This document shows positions 25,291 to 35,345 of a DNA stretch of 64,000 nt, in pieces. The notes below the pieces were generated by a model that was not told the DNA's origin, made no database searches, and saw only the letters and a program-made list of their open reading frames with translations. Both the position numbers and the translations under genes were made by a program. The stretch is from Ailurus styani (taxonomy: Eukaryota > Chordata > Mammalia > Carnivora > Ailuridae), in the NCBI GenBank assembly GCA_002007465.1, contig LNAC01000019.1, positions 3,611,942 through 3,675,941 on the forward strand, in the 5' to 3' direction. Every line of letters starts with the position of its first letter. The first letter of the stretch is position 1.

Positions 25291-27790
25291 TTTATTACTT
25301 GAATAACCTCAATTTTAGTAGCAGCGTCTTCAGAAAAGCGATTAATAGAGTGTTATGAGTTTAAATGTACCCGAGTTTTCTTGCAGTCCAGAAGAGAGTG
25401 TATCTCGGCTGTGTCTGCAAATAACCGAGGATTAGATGGTTGAGAAATATCCAGGTATTTAAGAGGCTGTAAACCGGTCTGTTTAAGAAATGCTTTGCTT
25501 GTTTGGGGCTTCTGTTTTGAAAGGGTTGTGAAAGTTGCTCTAAATGTACATATCAGCTGTTTGTATCATTCAAGATATTCGGATCTCCTTATAACTGCTT
25601 GATAGGATTAGAGCCTGAATGGACAGCTTTAGTTTTTGATGTGCTCACCGCCTCAGAACGTTTGGAGGGGGAACATTCTTGCTCACTGAGGCTATGGAGG
25701 GGGTAGGAAATTAAGCTTTGTCTTTGGGACTTTGCCAGTAGATGTGCTGAATTCTTGAGGCATTTGAATCAATTTTTGACCAGGGCCACAAAGAAGCTGC
25801 AGGGAGGGAATGGAGAGGTTAGAGTATGGGAATAATGGATACTTATCTCTTAATGGTGTCTCTCAAGGTAAGGAGTGAATACTGTCCTTATCTATGAGAA
25901 TTCTCTTGGTCCTTTCTGTTTCAAGAGAGCAGGATGGATGACTGGGGTGGGAGGGCGGCTGCTCCAAGTTCACTAGAAGTTGCCATTCAGGGGCATCTGG
26001 CGGATGGCTCTGTGGGGCTGTGCAGAGAAGCACTGACGGGGTGTTGTGAGGTTCAGGTTCTTGGTTCTGGCATTAGCAGTAGGGAGCCATGTGTCTTTGT
26101 GCTCAGCAGGTAGCTCTTTGGAGTATTTAATAGTCTCAGTAAAATGGCAAGCCTGGCCAAGTGGTTATGATTTTTTTGTGGTTCTAAAAACCCTGGTTTT
26201 ATGTACCTTGTTCTCTGACACTTATCATATTGGTTCTAGACCAGTCTTGACTATCTAGAGCTACTCTCTTATGACAAAACTATAACCTGGAAGTATTTAC
26301 TTTTGGATCATCTATTTTCCTATGTTCATTTATTGAGTGTCAATAAAGATCAGAGAAAGAGACTCTTTGAGGAGATAGTTACCTGTTCTTAGTGTAGTGA
26401 TTTTTAAATCTTTTACTCTTCTTACTATTTACAGGATAGTTCCCATGTGATTCTTCTGAAGTGTGAGATATTTAAACTGAAATCAGGAAAGGTGGTTTGC
26501 CACAGGAACTTGAAATTAGCCCTATTGTTGAAATTGATGTTGACTGCTTGGTGTTTGGTAAAAAGCATCTCTTCAAGAAGCCATTGGGGAGACGAGTAGT
26601 TCAGGGTCCTGCCGGTTTCAGCAAAGATGAAAAATGTTGAAATCGAGTGGGAAGAAGGAAATGTGGCAAATCACAAGGAACCAGACTGTTTTTAACAGAG
26701 AAAATTCAATTTTATCTGCCTTTTTTCAGCAAATTCCATTTGATATTTTACATTTTCTTGATAATTTAATAAGGAATCTCAGGAAGGAGTTGCAGAACTT
26801 TAGCTTAGTGAAAGAGAATTTGTCATTTGTGACATTTCTTCTCTAAATAGCATGGGAAGATCAATGTATTAGCTTGTAGCTCATGCATTACTAGTTCTAG
26901 CTATTTTTATTCAGAAAAAAAAACAGCATGTTATATAGCAAAACTTGGCACAATGGGGAGTTTAGGCCTAGTCCCTAAACATTCACTGAACTCTGCTGGG
27001 GTCTAGGATTGTGCTAGGCACAGTGGGGGACGTGGGGATGATAAAGCTCATCCCTGCCTCCAAGGAACACCACCACTTACCTTCTAGAAGATGCGCTGAT
27101 AATAGGTAATTTAGAGTGATATAAAATCAATAGAAACAAGACACGGGAATGTGGGCTCTGCATTCAGAAGATGCACAAAGTCTGGCTGCTTCTCACCGCC
27201 GGCAGTCACCTTGAGCTGAACTTCACACTGTCATCCTTCACCTGGGTTCCAGCCTCGTAGCTGGTCTCCCTGCTCCCACCCTTGTGTCTGCAGCCTCTTT
27301 TCCACACAGCAGCCAGAAGAGTCCTTTGAAAATGTAAGTCGCCTCATATCAAAGCCCTCTGTAGTTCCCAATTTCACCAGATGCAAAAGACCTTTCAGCG
27401 GTTTACAGCGTTGCGCAGGTCTGCATAACCTTGCTGCCTCACCACACACTCCCAGCCACCCTGGCTCTCCCCCCTCCTTCTTTCTCTCTCATGTTATTTC
27501 TCTGACTTCCTCTCCTACTGCTCTGACCCTTACTCGTTCCCCTCAGCCCACACTGGCCTCCTTCCTGTGTCACGAACACGCCAGGCATGTACCCACATCA
27601 GGGACTTTACAGAGACTCCCTGTGCCTGGAATGTTCTCCCAGAGGTAGCTGCCTGAACAGCTGCTCACTTCTTCCATCTTTGCTCAGATGTCACCACCTC
27701 CACGAAGCCCCATTCTGACCACCCTATTTAAGATTTAAACTCACCTCCTACCCATTACCCTCAAACCTTCTTATCCTGCTATGTATCTTT

Positions 27791-27990
27791 TTCTTTTTCT
27801 TTTTAAGATTTTTTATTTATTTGACACACAGAGGGAGATCACAAGTAGGCAGAGAGGCAGGCAGAGAGAGAGGAGGAAGCAGGCTCCCTGCCGAGGAGGG
27901 AACCCAATGCGGGACTCGATCTCAGGACCCTGAGATCATAACCTGAGCCGAAGGCAGAGGCTTTAACCCACTGATTCACCCAGGCGCCCC
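27791..27990 (-). mobile_element. CAN-SINE, antisense, first of a tandem pair
   Basis: Young-type copy with 'cacaagtaggcagagaggcag', 'gaagcaggctccctgcc' and the terminal 'cacccaggcgcccc'. It is flanked by TGCTATGTATCTT at 27777-27789 and 27991-28003. Confidence 0.95.
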
Positions 27991-28003
27991 TGCTATGTAT
28001 CTT

Positions 28004-28207
28004 NTTTTTAAAGATTTTTTTTTATTTATTCATTTGACACAGAGAGAGAGATTACAAGTAGGCAGAGAGGCAGGCAGAGAGAGAGGAGAGGAGGAAGCAG
28101 GCTCCCTGCTGAGCAGAGAGCCCGATGTGGGCCTCGATCCCAGGACCCTGGGATCATGACCTGAGCCGAAAGCAGCGGCTTTAACCCACTGAGCCACCCA
28201 GGCGCCC
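28004..28207 (-). mobile_element. CAN-SINE, antisense, second of a tandem pair
   Basis: Directly follows the previous copy in the same orientation. The shared duplication recurs a third time after it (CTATGTATCTT, 28207-28217). An undetermined base is at 28004 in the T-tract. Confidence 0.95.
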
Positions 28208-29144
28208 TATGTATCTTTTTCTATAACACTTATCACCCTCTGGCTTACTCTATGACTTATTAGTTTTTAAGTTTTGTGTGACATCTATCTTTCTCCACTG
28301 GGATGTAAACTTCAAGAAGGCTGGATCTTTGTTTTGTTCAGTGCAGTTCAATCTAGAATGATCTAGAACAATGCCTGGCGTGCTGCAGGTACTTCACAAT
28401 TATTTGTTGAATAAGTGAATGAATGAATGAGAAGGAGAGATTAATTTTGAGAGTTCCGGGGAGAATCACAAGGAAGAAACTTGATATACGAAGTCAAAGG
28501 ACAGATAGTCAGGTCTTCTGGGGGAAAGAAAGACATTCCTGATAAAAGGCCTATCTTGAGCAAAGGTAGAAAAATGACAGATGGGTGCTCTTGGCATGGC
28601 AGGAAGTCTCGACTGAGCAGTGCTTGGGGGGCAGTCAGAGTGGTAGTAGTGGATAGATAAATTAATTGATGGAAAATCATTAAAGTAGAGTGAGGGAACA
28701 AATTCCTAATCATTGCCTGTGTCAGAATGGCAGGCATGTTGGTAATTGGAGGCCAGGACTCTCAAAGAAGTAGCGTGCATAACATGGGGGACATCATCAC
28801 TTTAAGGAATCAGTAATGTGAATAGTGTTTGCTAATGAGGTCTGATTTTTGTATAGAACTTGAGAGTCTGCAAATCACAGTCACATGCTTCTTGTGATTT
28901 AAACTTCCTAACAACTGGGTGAAGTTGAAATATATAACAGCAGGTATTATTTACATTTTTGGATGAACTTTTCAAAAAAATCAATTGCATCTTCTGTCAA
29001 ACCAGCTAAGCAACTTGCCAGAGGTCATGGAATCAGAAAGTGGGGAAGCAGCTTCCCACTGTCTTGTGCCTCACCGACATTTTCCCACCCTGCCAGGCCG
29101 CCTCTCTAGTGGTGGTGCGACACTAAAGATATCATGCTGGGTTG

Positions 29145-29168
29145 TTTTTGTTTTTGTTTTTGTTTTTA
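29145..29168. repeat. (GTTTTT)n simple repeat
   Basis: About four GTTTTT units, 390 bases upstream of exon 2. Confidence 0.85.
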
Positions 29169-29554
29169 AACAAGGGAGCAAGCTTCTTTCCAGTTCCCCC
29201 ACCACTGAGAATAGCAGCCTCTTCATGCAAGTTACTTTTTTTACCAGATGCATTCTTCTCCCCACCCCCTTCTCCATTTCAACTTGTCTGGAATAATTAT
29301 AGAAAGATGAATATGTTTCGTAGGTGGGTGTGTTTTTACCTTTGCCTGTTTAGTATTTTACCTTCTTTCAGGCGAATGCCAAGACTGTCTGACTCAGCAC
29401 CTGACATTCTAGTAAGGTTGCTGCTGTCTTTCTTGTGGTTCNTTGGGGGGGGGGGGTGGCGCGGAGAGGAAGCACGTCAACAGCTCCATCTGAATGTCTT
29501 CAGACTTGCTTGGTGCTCGCTGGGGAGTAAACCTGATCTTCTTAATTCCCCCAG

Positions 29555-30536
29555 ATGTTAGTAGGCTGGAAGAGGCGGAGGGAGAGCTCAGTGAAGGAGA
29601 GCACTGGTATGGAAACTCTTCAGAGACTCCGTCAGAAGCATCCTATGGAGAAGTCCAGGAGAACTATAAGTTGTCTCTGGAGGACCGGATCCAGGAGCAG
29701 TCCACTTCCCCCGACACCTCGTTGGGCAGTGCGACCCCCAGCAGTCACACGTTGGAGCTGGTGGGACTTGACGGTGAGGTGCTGCGAGACTCACTGCAGT
29801 GTCAAGACCACCTCTCCCCTGGCGTGTCTTCTTTGTGTGAAGATGACCCCCCAGGCTCCACGAAGCCCTTGAGCAGCAACCTGAGGCGGCTGCTGGAGGC
29901 CGGCTCCCTCAAACTTGAGGCCACAGCCACGGCCAACGGCAGGGTGGAGTCTCCAGTAAACGTGGGCTCGAATCTCTCCTTTTCCCCACCGTCCCACCAT
30001 GCCCAACAGCTCAGCGTTCTTGCCAGGAAGTTGGCCGAGAAGCAGGAACAGAATGACCAATACACTCCAAGTAACCGTTTTATATGGAATCAAGGTAAGT
30101 GGTTGTCCAACTCAACCACCACCTGCGGCTTGTCCCCGGATTCAGCCATCCTAAAACTGAAAGCTGCAGCCAATGCCGTTCTGCAGGACAAATCTCTCAC
30201 CAGGACTGAGGAGACCATGCGATTTGAGTCCTTTTCCTCCCCTTTCAGCTCCCAGTCTGCCAGTTCCACCTTGGCAGCCTTATCCAAGAAGGTCAGTGAG
30301 AGAAGCCTGCCTCCCGGTCAGGAGCCCCCGCCTCCCGCCAGCCCCTTCCTCTCCCTGGCTTCCATGACCTCCTCGGCCGCCCTTCTGAAAGAGGTGGCCG
30401 CCAGGGCTGCCGGCACTCTCCTGGCCGAGAAGTCGTCCCTGGTGCCTGAGGACCCTCTCCCGCCACCGCCTTCGGAGAAGAAGCAAGAAAAAGTCTCCCC
30501 GCCGCCCCCGCCTCCGCCGCCGCCGCCGCCGCCGCC
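29555..30536 (+). CDS. ZNF827: ZNF827 exon 2 (3' end lost in assembly gap)
   Basis: ZNF827 is a nuclear C2H2 zinc-finger protein reported to recruit the NuRD complex and to act at telomeres in ALT cells. The exon starts after TTCCCCCAG (acceptor AG 29553-29554) in phase 1: AT completes a codon begun in exon 1, and GTT AGT AGG continues. The visible 326 codons begin VSRLEEAEGELSEGEHWYG, which I recognise as ZNF827 from about residue 16. An acidic, Ser-rich start leads to short Ala/Leu/Lys-rich helices (LSVLARKLAEKQEQ; ALLKEVAARAAGTLLAEK), then a Pro-rich end. It closes on at least 12 prolines, mostly CCG codons, just before the gap. No zinc finger lies in this exon. The missing end should encode about 20 more residues before exon 3. 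An ATG lies in frame 61 bases upstream, but that is intron sequence and I do not use it as the start. Confidence 0.93.
30095..30100 (+). promoter_or_regulatory. ZNF827: Consensus 5' splice site inside exon 2
   Basis: CAAG|GTAAGT matches the vertebrate donor consensus (A/C)AG|GTRAGT closely, but it lies within open coding sequence (Gln-Gly-Lys-Trp). Cutting at 30094 leaves phase 1, the phase required by exon 3. Whether it is used is not known. Confidence 0.55.
30501..30536 (+). repeat. Polyproline-coding CCG repeat at gap edge
   Basis: The tract encodes at least 12 consecutive prolines. The last seven complete codons are all CCG, giving a (CCG)7 run directly before the Ns. The repeat probably caused the assembly break. 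Confidence 0.9.
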
Positions 30537-30660
30537 NNNNNNNNNNNNNNNNNNNNNNNNNNNNNNNNNNNNNNNNNNNNNNNNNNNNNNNNNNNNNNNN
30601 NNNNNNNNNNNNNNNNNNNNNNNNNNNNNNNNNNNNNNNNNNNNNNNNNNNNNNNNNNNN
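30537..30660. other. Assembly gap (124 N)
   Basis: All bases are undetermined. The gap follows the CCG repeat and precedes 13 C and 9 T, a doubtful homopolymer edge. The end of exon 2 and its splice donor should lie here, as nothing in the sequence after the gap encodes the expected residues. The true length is unknown. Confidence 0.97.
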
Positions 30661-33600
30661 CCCCCCCCCCCCCTTTTTTTTTCCTTTTTTACTGTAAATT
30701 GCCATGTCTTCTTCACTGCTTCCTTCGCTTGGGCTCCCCGTCTGGTCTGAGGCAGGAATGAAAAAGCAGGAGCACAGGAAGATACTTTAGGTAAGCAGTG
30801 TCGTGGGCTTTCACGTATGTATTACACAAAGACTTCACAAATAGCTTCGTTTTTGAAAGGTAGTGAATCATCTCAGAGACGTACAGTACTCCTCCCTTTC
30901 ACATAAATGATCTTTTTTTTTTTTTTCTTACCAAGTGCAGGCTAGGTCCATATGAGACATATTTAATGGGAGAAGATCAAAGCATCTTTGTCATGGAGCC
31001 ATGGCATCCCTGAGCGCAGGGGGAGAAAAACCCCCGCTGCTTCTGAAACAGTGCACAAGGAAGAGCCCACCTCCTGCTGCCTCCCATCACAAGTGGACTT
31101 TTGTGTACAGTACCGACTCTGCCCTAATGTATCACACTATACACCTTTATGTTAGCATTTTTATTGTGTGTGTGTGTGGAATTGAAGCCTTTCCCACTTA
31201 TCCCGTTCTTCTGTAATTTCTTGTCATATAAGAACTCTAAAGAATATCGTCATTCAGACATAATCAAAGCATTTCCTGCAAATGCGCTTTTTTTTTTTTA
31301 ATTCAAATCCAATCAGATTCGGAAGGAATGTGCATGTGGAAATTTTGAATCATAAGTTTTTCTTGTGAGGGCAGCCTTTCCAAAGGAGAAGTCACTTGTC
31401 TTGTGGAGCCTTGACATTCACAAGTTATTCAGCTGAGGGAGAGATTTAGTCACTTGAGTTCTCACGGTGGAAGCATCACTTCTTGTACTGGTTTGCTTTT
31501 AAATTGTGTATATGATAAATTCCTGGTACTGGGATGGATGGATGGAACTTCAGATGTCCCCCAAGGATATCCTGTCAGACTGGAACAGGAAGTAGGCTAT
31601 GTGTGTCCTCCTCAGTATCAACACTGTCGTTGTGTGTGTCTAGCCAACTTTTGATTATTTGCAGCCACATTGATGAAGAGTGCTTAGAATGGCAAATAAT
31701 TGAACGATCGCAGCTAGCGTCCATTTGACACACTTGTGACAAATTTCCATTCAGATTGCTGAGTGGGCTATATGTGCTAATTCTAATTATTTTAAAACTT
31801 ATGTAAACAGCAGAATAGAACTAGGAAAATGGATATCTGGAACTTTTATGATTCTGAATGATCCAAACCGTTCACTCCAGAGTTTCTGAAGTGTCCATAA
31901 AATCCCGAAATGTTTATCACTTCTGAGTTTCATGTCCCCTCACTTCTTACCTGCCATCTGGTGAAATAAAGAGAGAAATGGCTAAAATTAGGAAACCAGG
32001 AGAAGAGCAAAGGAAGCTGCATAATTTTGCAATGGAATAAATCACTTCTTATTCAGAGAAATTTCATTTAAGGGTAGCAGCAGAAAGAGAGGTATAGCTA
32101 TATGTAACATGTAATTTTATAAATATTCTCCGTATCTGGTTGTCGAATGAATGTATTTATGATGTTTACACTATAAGTTCATCTGGATATTGGTTTCTTG
32201 GAAAAGGTTATACAAAGTTAATAATCAGTGTTAGTTGGCTGAAGACTTGGAAAGAGGTGACTGATAAAACTGTGGCTCCTGATGGTAAATTGTAGCAGCT
32301 TTATCACTGTGAAGTGTCTTGGGTGTAACGAGCAATAGCGATGAAGTATAATTTTTTTTTTCACTCAAGTGCTTAGATGCATGTAAAGATATAAAAGAGG
32401 TCATGAACTTCCAGTGCACAGGAGACTTTCTGCCTATTTTGTTGTAGGATATACACTCAAGGGAAAAGATATCTTCCCTTTATGTCTTAAATGCACTTAA
32501 TTCACGCCAACATCTCAACGAGCTTCTAAGCAGAATTTTACATGAAAACCTACCAACAGTCATTTTTTGTTTTCCTTTTGCTGAATTTCTTCTACTGCTA
32601 CTTCCGAAACCCTTCGACGAGTGTTCACAAATTGAAAGAGGGGAGAAAGGAACTCCCCAGATTAGGTCTCTGCACCCCCCTGCTGGCTGACTGGTACCTG
32701 GGGTCCCTGTTCTTCCCGTGCCTCTCTGCACCATCCCAGCGTTGGTGAAGCAGCCCCACTGAGGGGTCACTCATATTGTAAAGCTCACACACGTGTGAAA
32801 AGCGCTGTGAGGACAGACACAAGAGCTCTTGACATGGTCCCTCGAAAAATGTTCCATGTGTTCATGTGGACGTGTCCTAAATTCCAGTTCTGTGTCTGAC
32901 CGTGTGGGTTGGCAGTAGGGGACGGTTAACTCTGCACCTCTCAGTTAAAGCGAATGTCATCCCCTCATGGCATGCTAGCTAGATGATGGGTTAAGGAGGA
33001 GTTGATGGACTATTCCATTCTGTTTTTCTTCGTTTCGTGGAGAGACGATTTGGTTGCTGTTACGGAGTTTTGAATCTGAGGAGTGGAAAGGTGGGTCTTC
33101 TCCATCAGCCCTCTGTCCCCGCTTCCCTTTCTACACACTATACTGTTGGTTTCAGGGCAATCCAGGGCTAGATTCAGATGTAATTTGAATCTAGATGTAA
33201 TTCTTTATGGAGAAAGCATTATAAGAATGTAGTGAGAGCTGTCACCCATGTTTCTAAACATCTCTCTCTTTGTTTTTTTTTTTTTCTTTACTTTAGGAAG
33301 AAATCTTAGTTGAATTCAAAATAGATAGGTAGGCTGGCTTCTTGCAGCAGGGAAAGGATGTCTGTTGCCTAATCATTTAAATAAACAAATAATAACCCGC
33401 AAAAAACGATCCTTAAAGATAACGACACACCATCCTGGTTTCAAGCAGCGCTTACATTTAAAGCTGTTTCCCAAAATGTTGCAAAAAGGGCATAGAAAGT
33501 GGATTCTGGAGTTACAAAGAGAGATGTGCTAGAAAAGCCAATCCTGTATTGAGTAATTTAGACACCAGCATTTCTTTGACCTTCTTTAGGTCAAGGGAAG

Positions 33601-34319
33601 TCCAAACCATGGGGGGAAAAAAAGCGTCTTTTAGGTCTGACCTTATTCCTCTTTTTTGAACAGGATTCAGTTGTTGCCAGGTCATGGTGTATTTAATTCC
33701 TTTAAAGAGCCCACCACTCGGTAGCCTTTCCCCCCTGCAAGAGAGACGTGACACTTGAGGAGGAGATTTCTTTCATGTGACCCCACGCCCCAGCACATGC
33801 TGCACTGTTCCTCTGAAAGGGGACACGAGAGAGAGAAGATTATGTCCGTTTGCTATAAAGATAAATGTCACACATTGACTCAATTCTCTTTGAAGTTACT
33901 GTTGGTTGCCTCTCAGAATAAAATAAATGGTTTTTATTTTAAAGACAAAGTTTCTTATAAGCGGCCACCAAGATTCCCAGGATGCCAGGCTCCTAGTTAA
34001 AAGAAATAACAAGGAGAGTTTCAGAGAGAGGGTTTCCAAAATATCTTATTTTACTGAATAAAATTCGAATATGCTTACAAGCAAGCTGGTGTCATACAAC
34101 TGAAGGCTAAGAATATTCCCTGGGTCAATAGAGAGAGAAGTGTTCTGGGTATTGTTTTCTTTCATATTTAAGTGATGCTATTAAAATTTATTGCAAAGCC
34201 ATAGAAAGTCCAGAAAATAAGGTAACCTCCTCCTCTACTCCCATTAGGTCTATGGTTATTAGAGCCATAATCTGGGAATGATCACAAGACAGGAACTTGT
34301 TTAGAAAATTCACTTTTTC

Positions 34320-34530
34320 GGGCGCCTGGGTGGCTCAGTGGGTTAAAGCCGCTGCCTTCGGCTCAGGTCATGATCCCAGGGTCCTGGGATCGAGGCCCAC
34401 ATCGGGCTCTCTGCTCGGCAGGGAGCCTGCTTCCTCCTCTCTCCTCTCTCTCTGCCTGCCTCTCTGCCTACTTGTGGTCTCTCTCTGTGTCAAATGAATA
34501 AATAAAATCTTTAAAAAAAAAAAAAAAAAA
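34320..34530 (+). mobile_element. CAN-SINE, young, sense
   Basis: Near-consensus head GGGCGCCTGGGTGGCTCAG, CT-rich segment, AATAAATAAAATC and a long A tail. A perfect 17-base duplication, AGAAAATTCACTTTTTC, lies at 34303-34319 and 34531-34547. The exact duplication indicates a recent insertion. Confidence 0.97.
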
Positions 34531-35174
34531 AGAAAATTCACTTTTTCATCAAGATTCAGAACTATCTGTCAGTGACCTCAATTATATTTATACCCCAGCG
34601 ATTTAAACTTAAGACTGCCTCTAGTCTAGATAATCCAGATATCTAAAACTTCTTAGTTTTATTGAATACTTAGCAATTGTTAAAATAGGTATTAATAACA
34701 TCAAAGTAAATAAAACAGATAAACCCAGTGATATGCATTGCCAACATAGTTTTTTATATCCTGAAATAACATTTGAGAGACATACCCATGAAATTCTATT
34801 AAAAGTTAATAATTCCCTCTATATTGTTAGAAAGGAAGATGAGTCTTCCTACACAGATGTGCCCTGGTGGGTTGGTAGGCCTGGAGTGGAGTTGGTGATG
34901 GGGGTTATGCATACCCAGGGTCACCTGGCACCTTGAATTCCTTTGTTGTGTTTGCTAAGATGTATATGCAGATACTGCCTGCAAACTACTTGCATATTAG
35001 CTCAATTTTCTGCAAATTGCCACATAGGCTCTGACAAGAAAGGTTTGATTTCAAAGCCTACAAAACAACTGCATTGGTTTTAAAAATTCCTACCTTGAGT
35101 TAAAGCAAGTAACTTAATGAAAGCCTTCATGATTTTTTTTTCTCCAGTGATATGCGTTGTTATTGCTTTATGGA

Positions 35175-35345
35175 TTGTATGTAGCAACAGGGTAGAACAC
35201 CAAACCAGAAGTGAATATATTGGCTCTAATCCCAACCCTGCCACTACTAGCAGAGGGATTTTAAGCTTACACCTCTGTTCAGCTTCCTCATCTATAAACT
35301 GAGTTAGTTGGGAATTATCTCTAAGATTCCTTCCTGTGTTAAGAT
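35175..35345 (+). repeat. MIR-type SINE fragment
   Basis: Contains 'gaatatattggctctaatccc', 'cttcctcatctataaactgag' and an end resembling MIR in sense order. Confidence 0.5.

Larger units (their letters stand above)
27200..28435 (+). mobile_element. L2 (LINE-2) 3' region, sense, split by two CAN-SINEs
   Basis: Blocks in L2 sense order: 'ccagaagagtcctttgaaaatg', 'tttgctcagatgtcaccacc', 'gaccaccctatttaag', 'ataacacttatcaccctctgg', 'gatgtaaacttcaagaagg', and an end of 'atttgttgaataagtgaatg' with GAAT repeats. Two antisense CAN-SINEs occupy 27791-28207. Confidence 0.75.
1311..29554 (+). other. ZNF827: ZNF827 intron 1
   Basis: This is the non-coding stretch between the CpG island and the exon 2 acceptor; its true 5' boundary is unknown because exon 1 was not identified. 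It contains microsatellites, MIR and L2 fragments, L1M fragments, MER5A and hAT-like fossils and five CAN-SINEs, listed separately. The stretches at about 1311-3000, 3050-5860, 22070-22900 and 23200-26950 show nothing I can name. Short frames there are scattered over both strands without splice or homology support. Confidence 0.75.

Noticed and set aside
29555..29872. ATG at the very first base of exon 2 as a start codon
   Set aside because: It opens a frame different from the ZNF827 frame and gives a 105-codon product of no recognised type; the conserved frame runs from GTT at 29557.
30280..30716. Antisense frames encoding polyarginine or polyglycine
   Set aside because: These are the reverse complement of the CCG/polyproline tract and the gap, not genes.
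30661..30750. Continuation of the exon 2 frame after the gap
   Set aside because: It reads through a C/T homopolymer of doubtful quality, the gap length is unknown, and the residues do not resemble ZNF827. I treat it as intron.
30756..30790. Possible 35-base mini-exon (GGCAG before, TTTAG|GTAAGC after)
   Set aside because: Both sites look plausible, but the length is not a multiple of three, a stop occurs at its end in the relevant frame, and it matches no known part of the protein.
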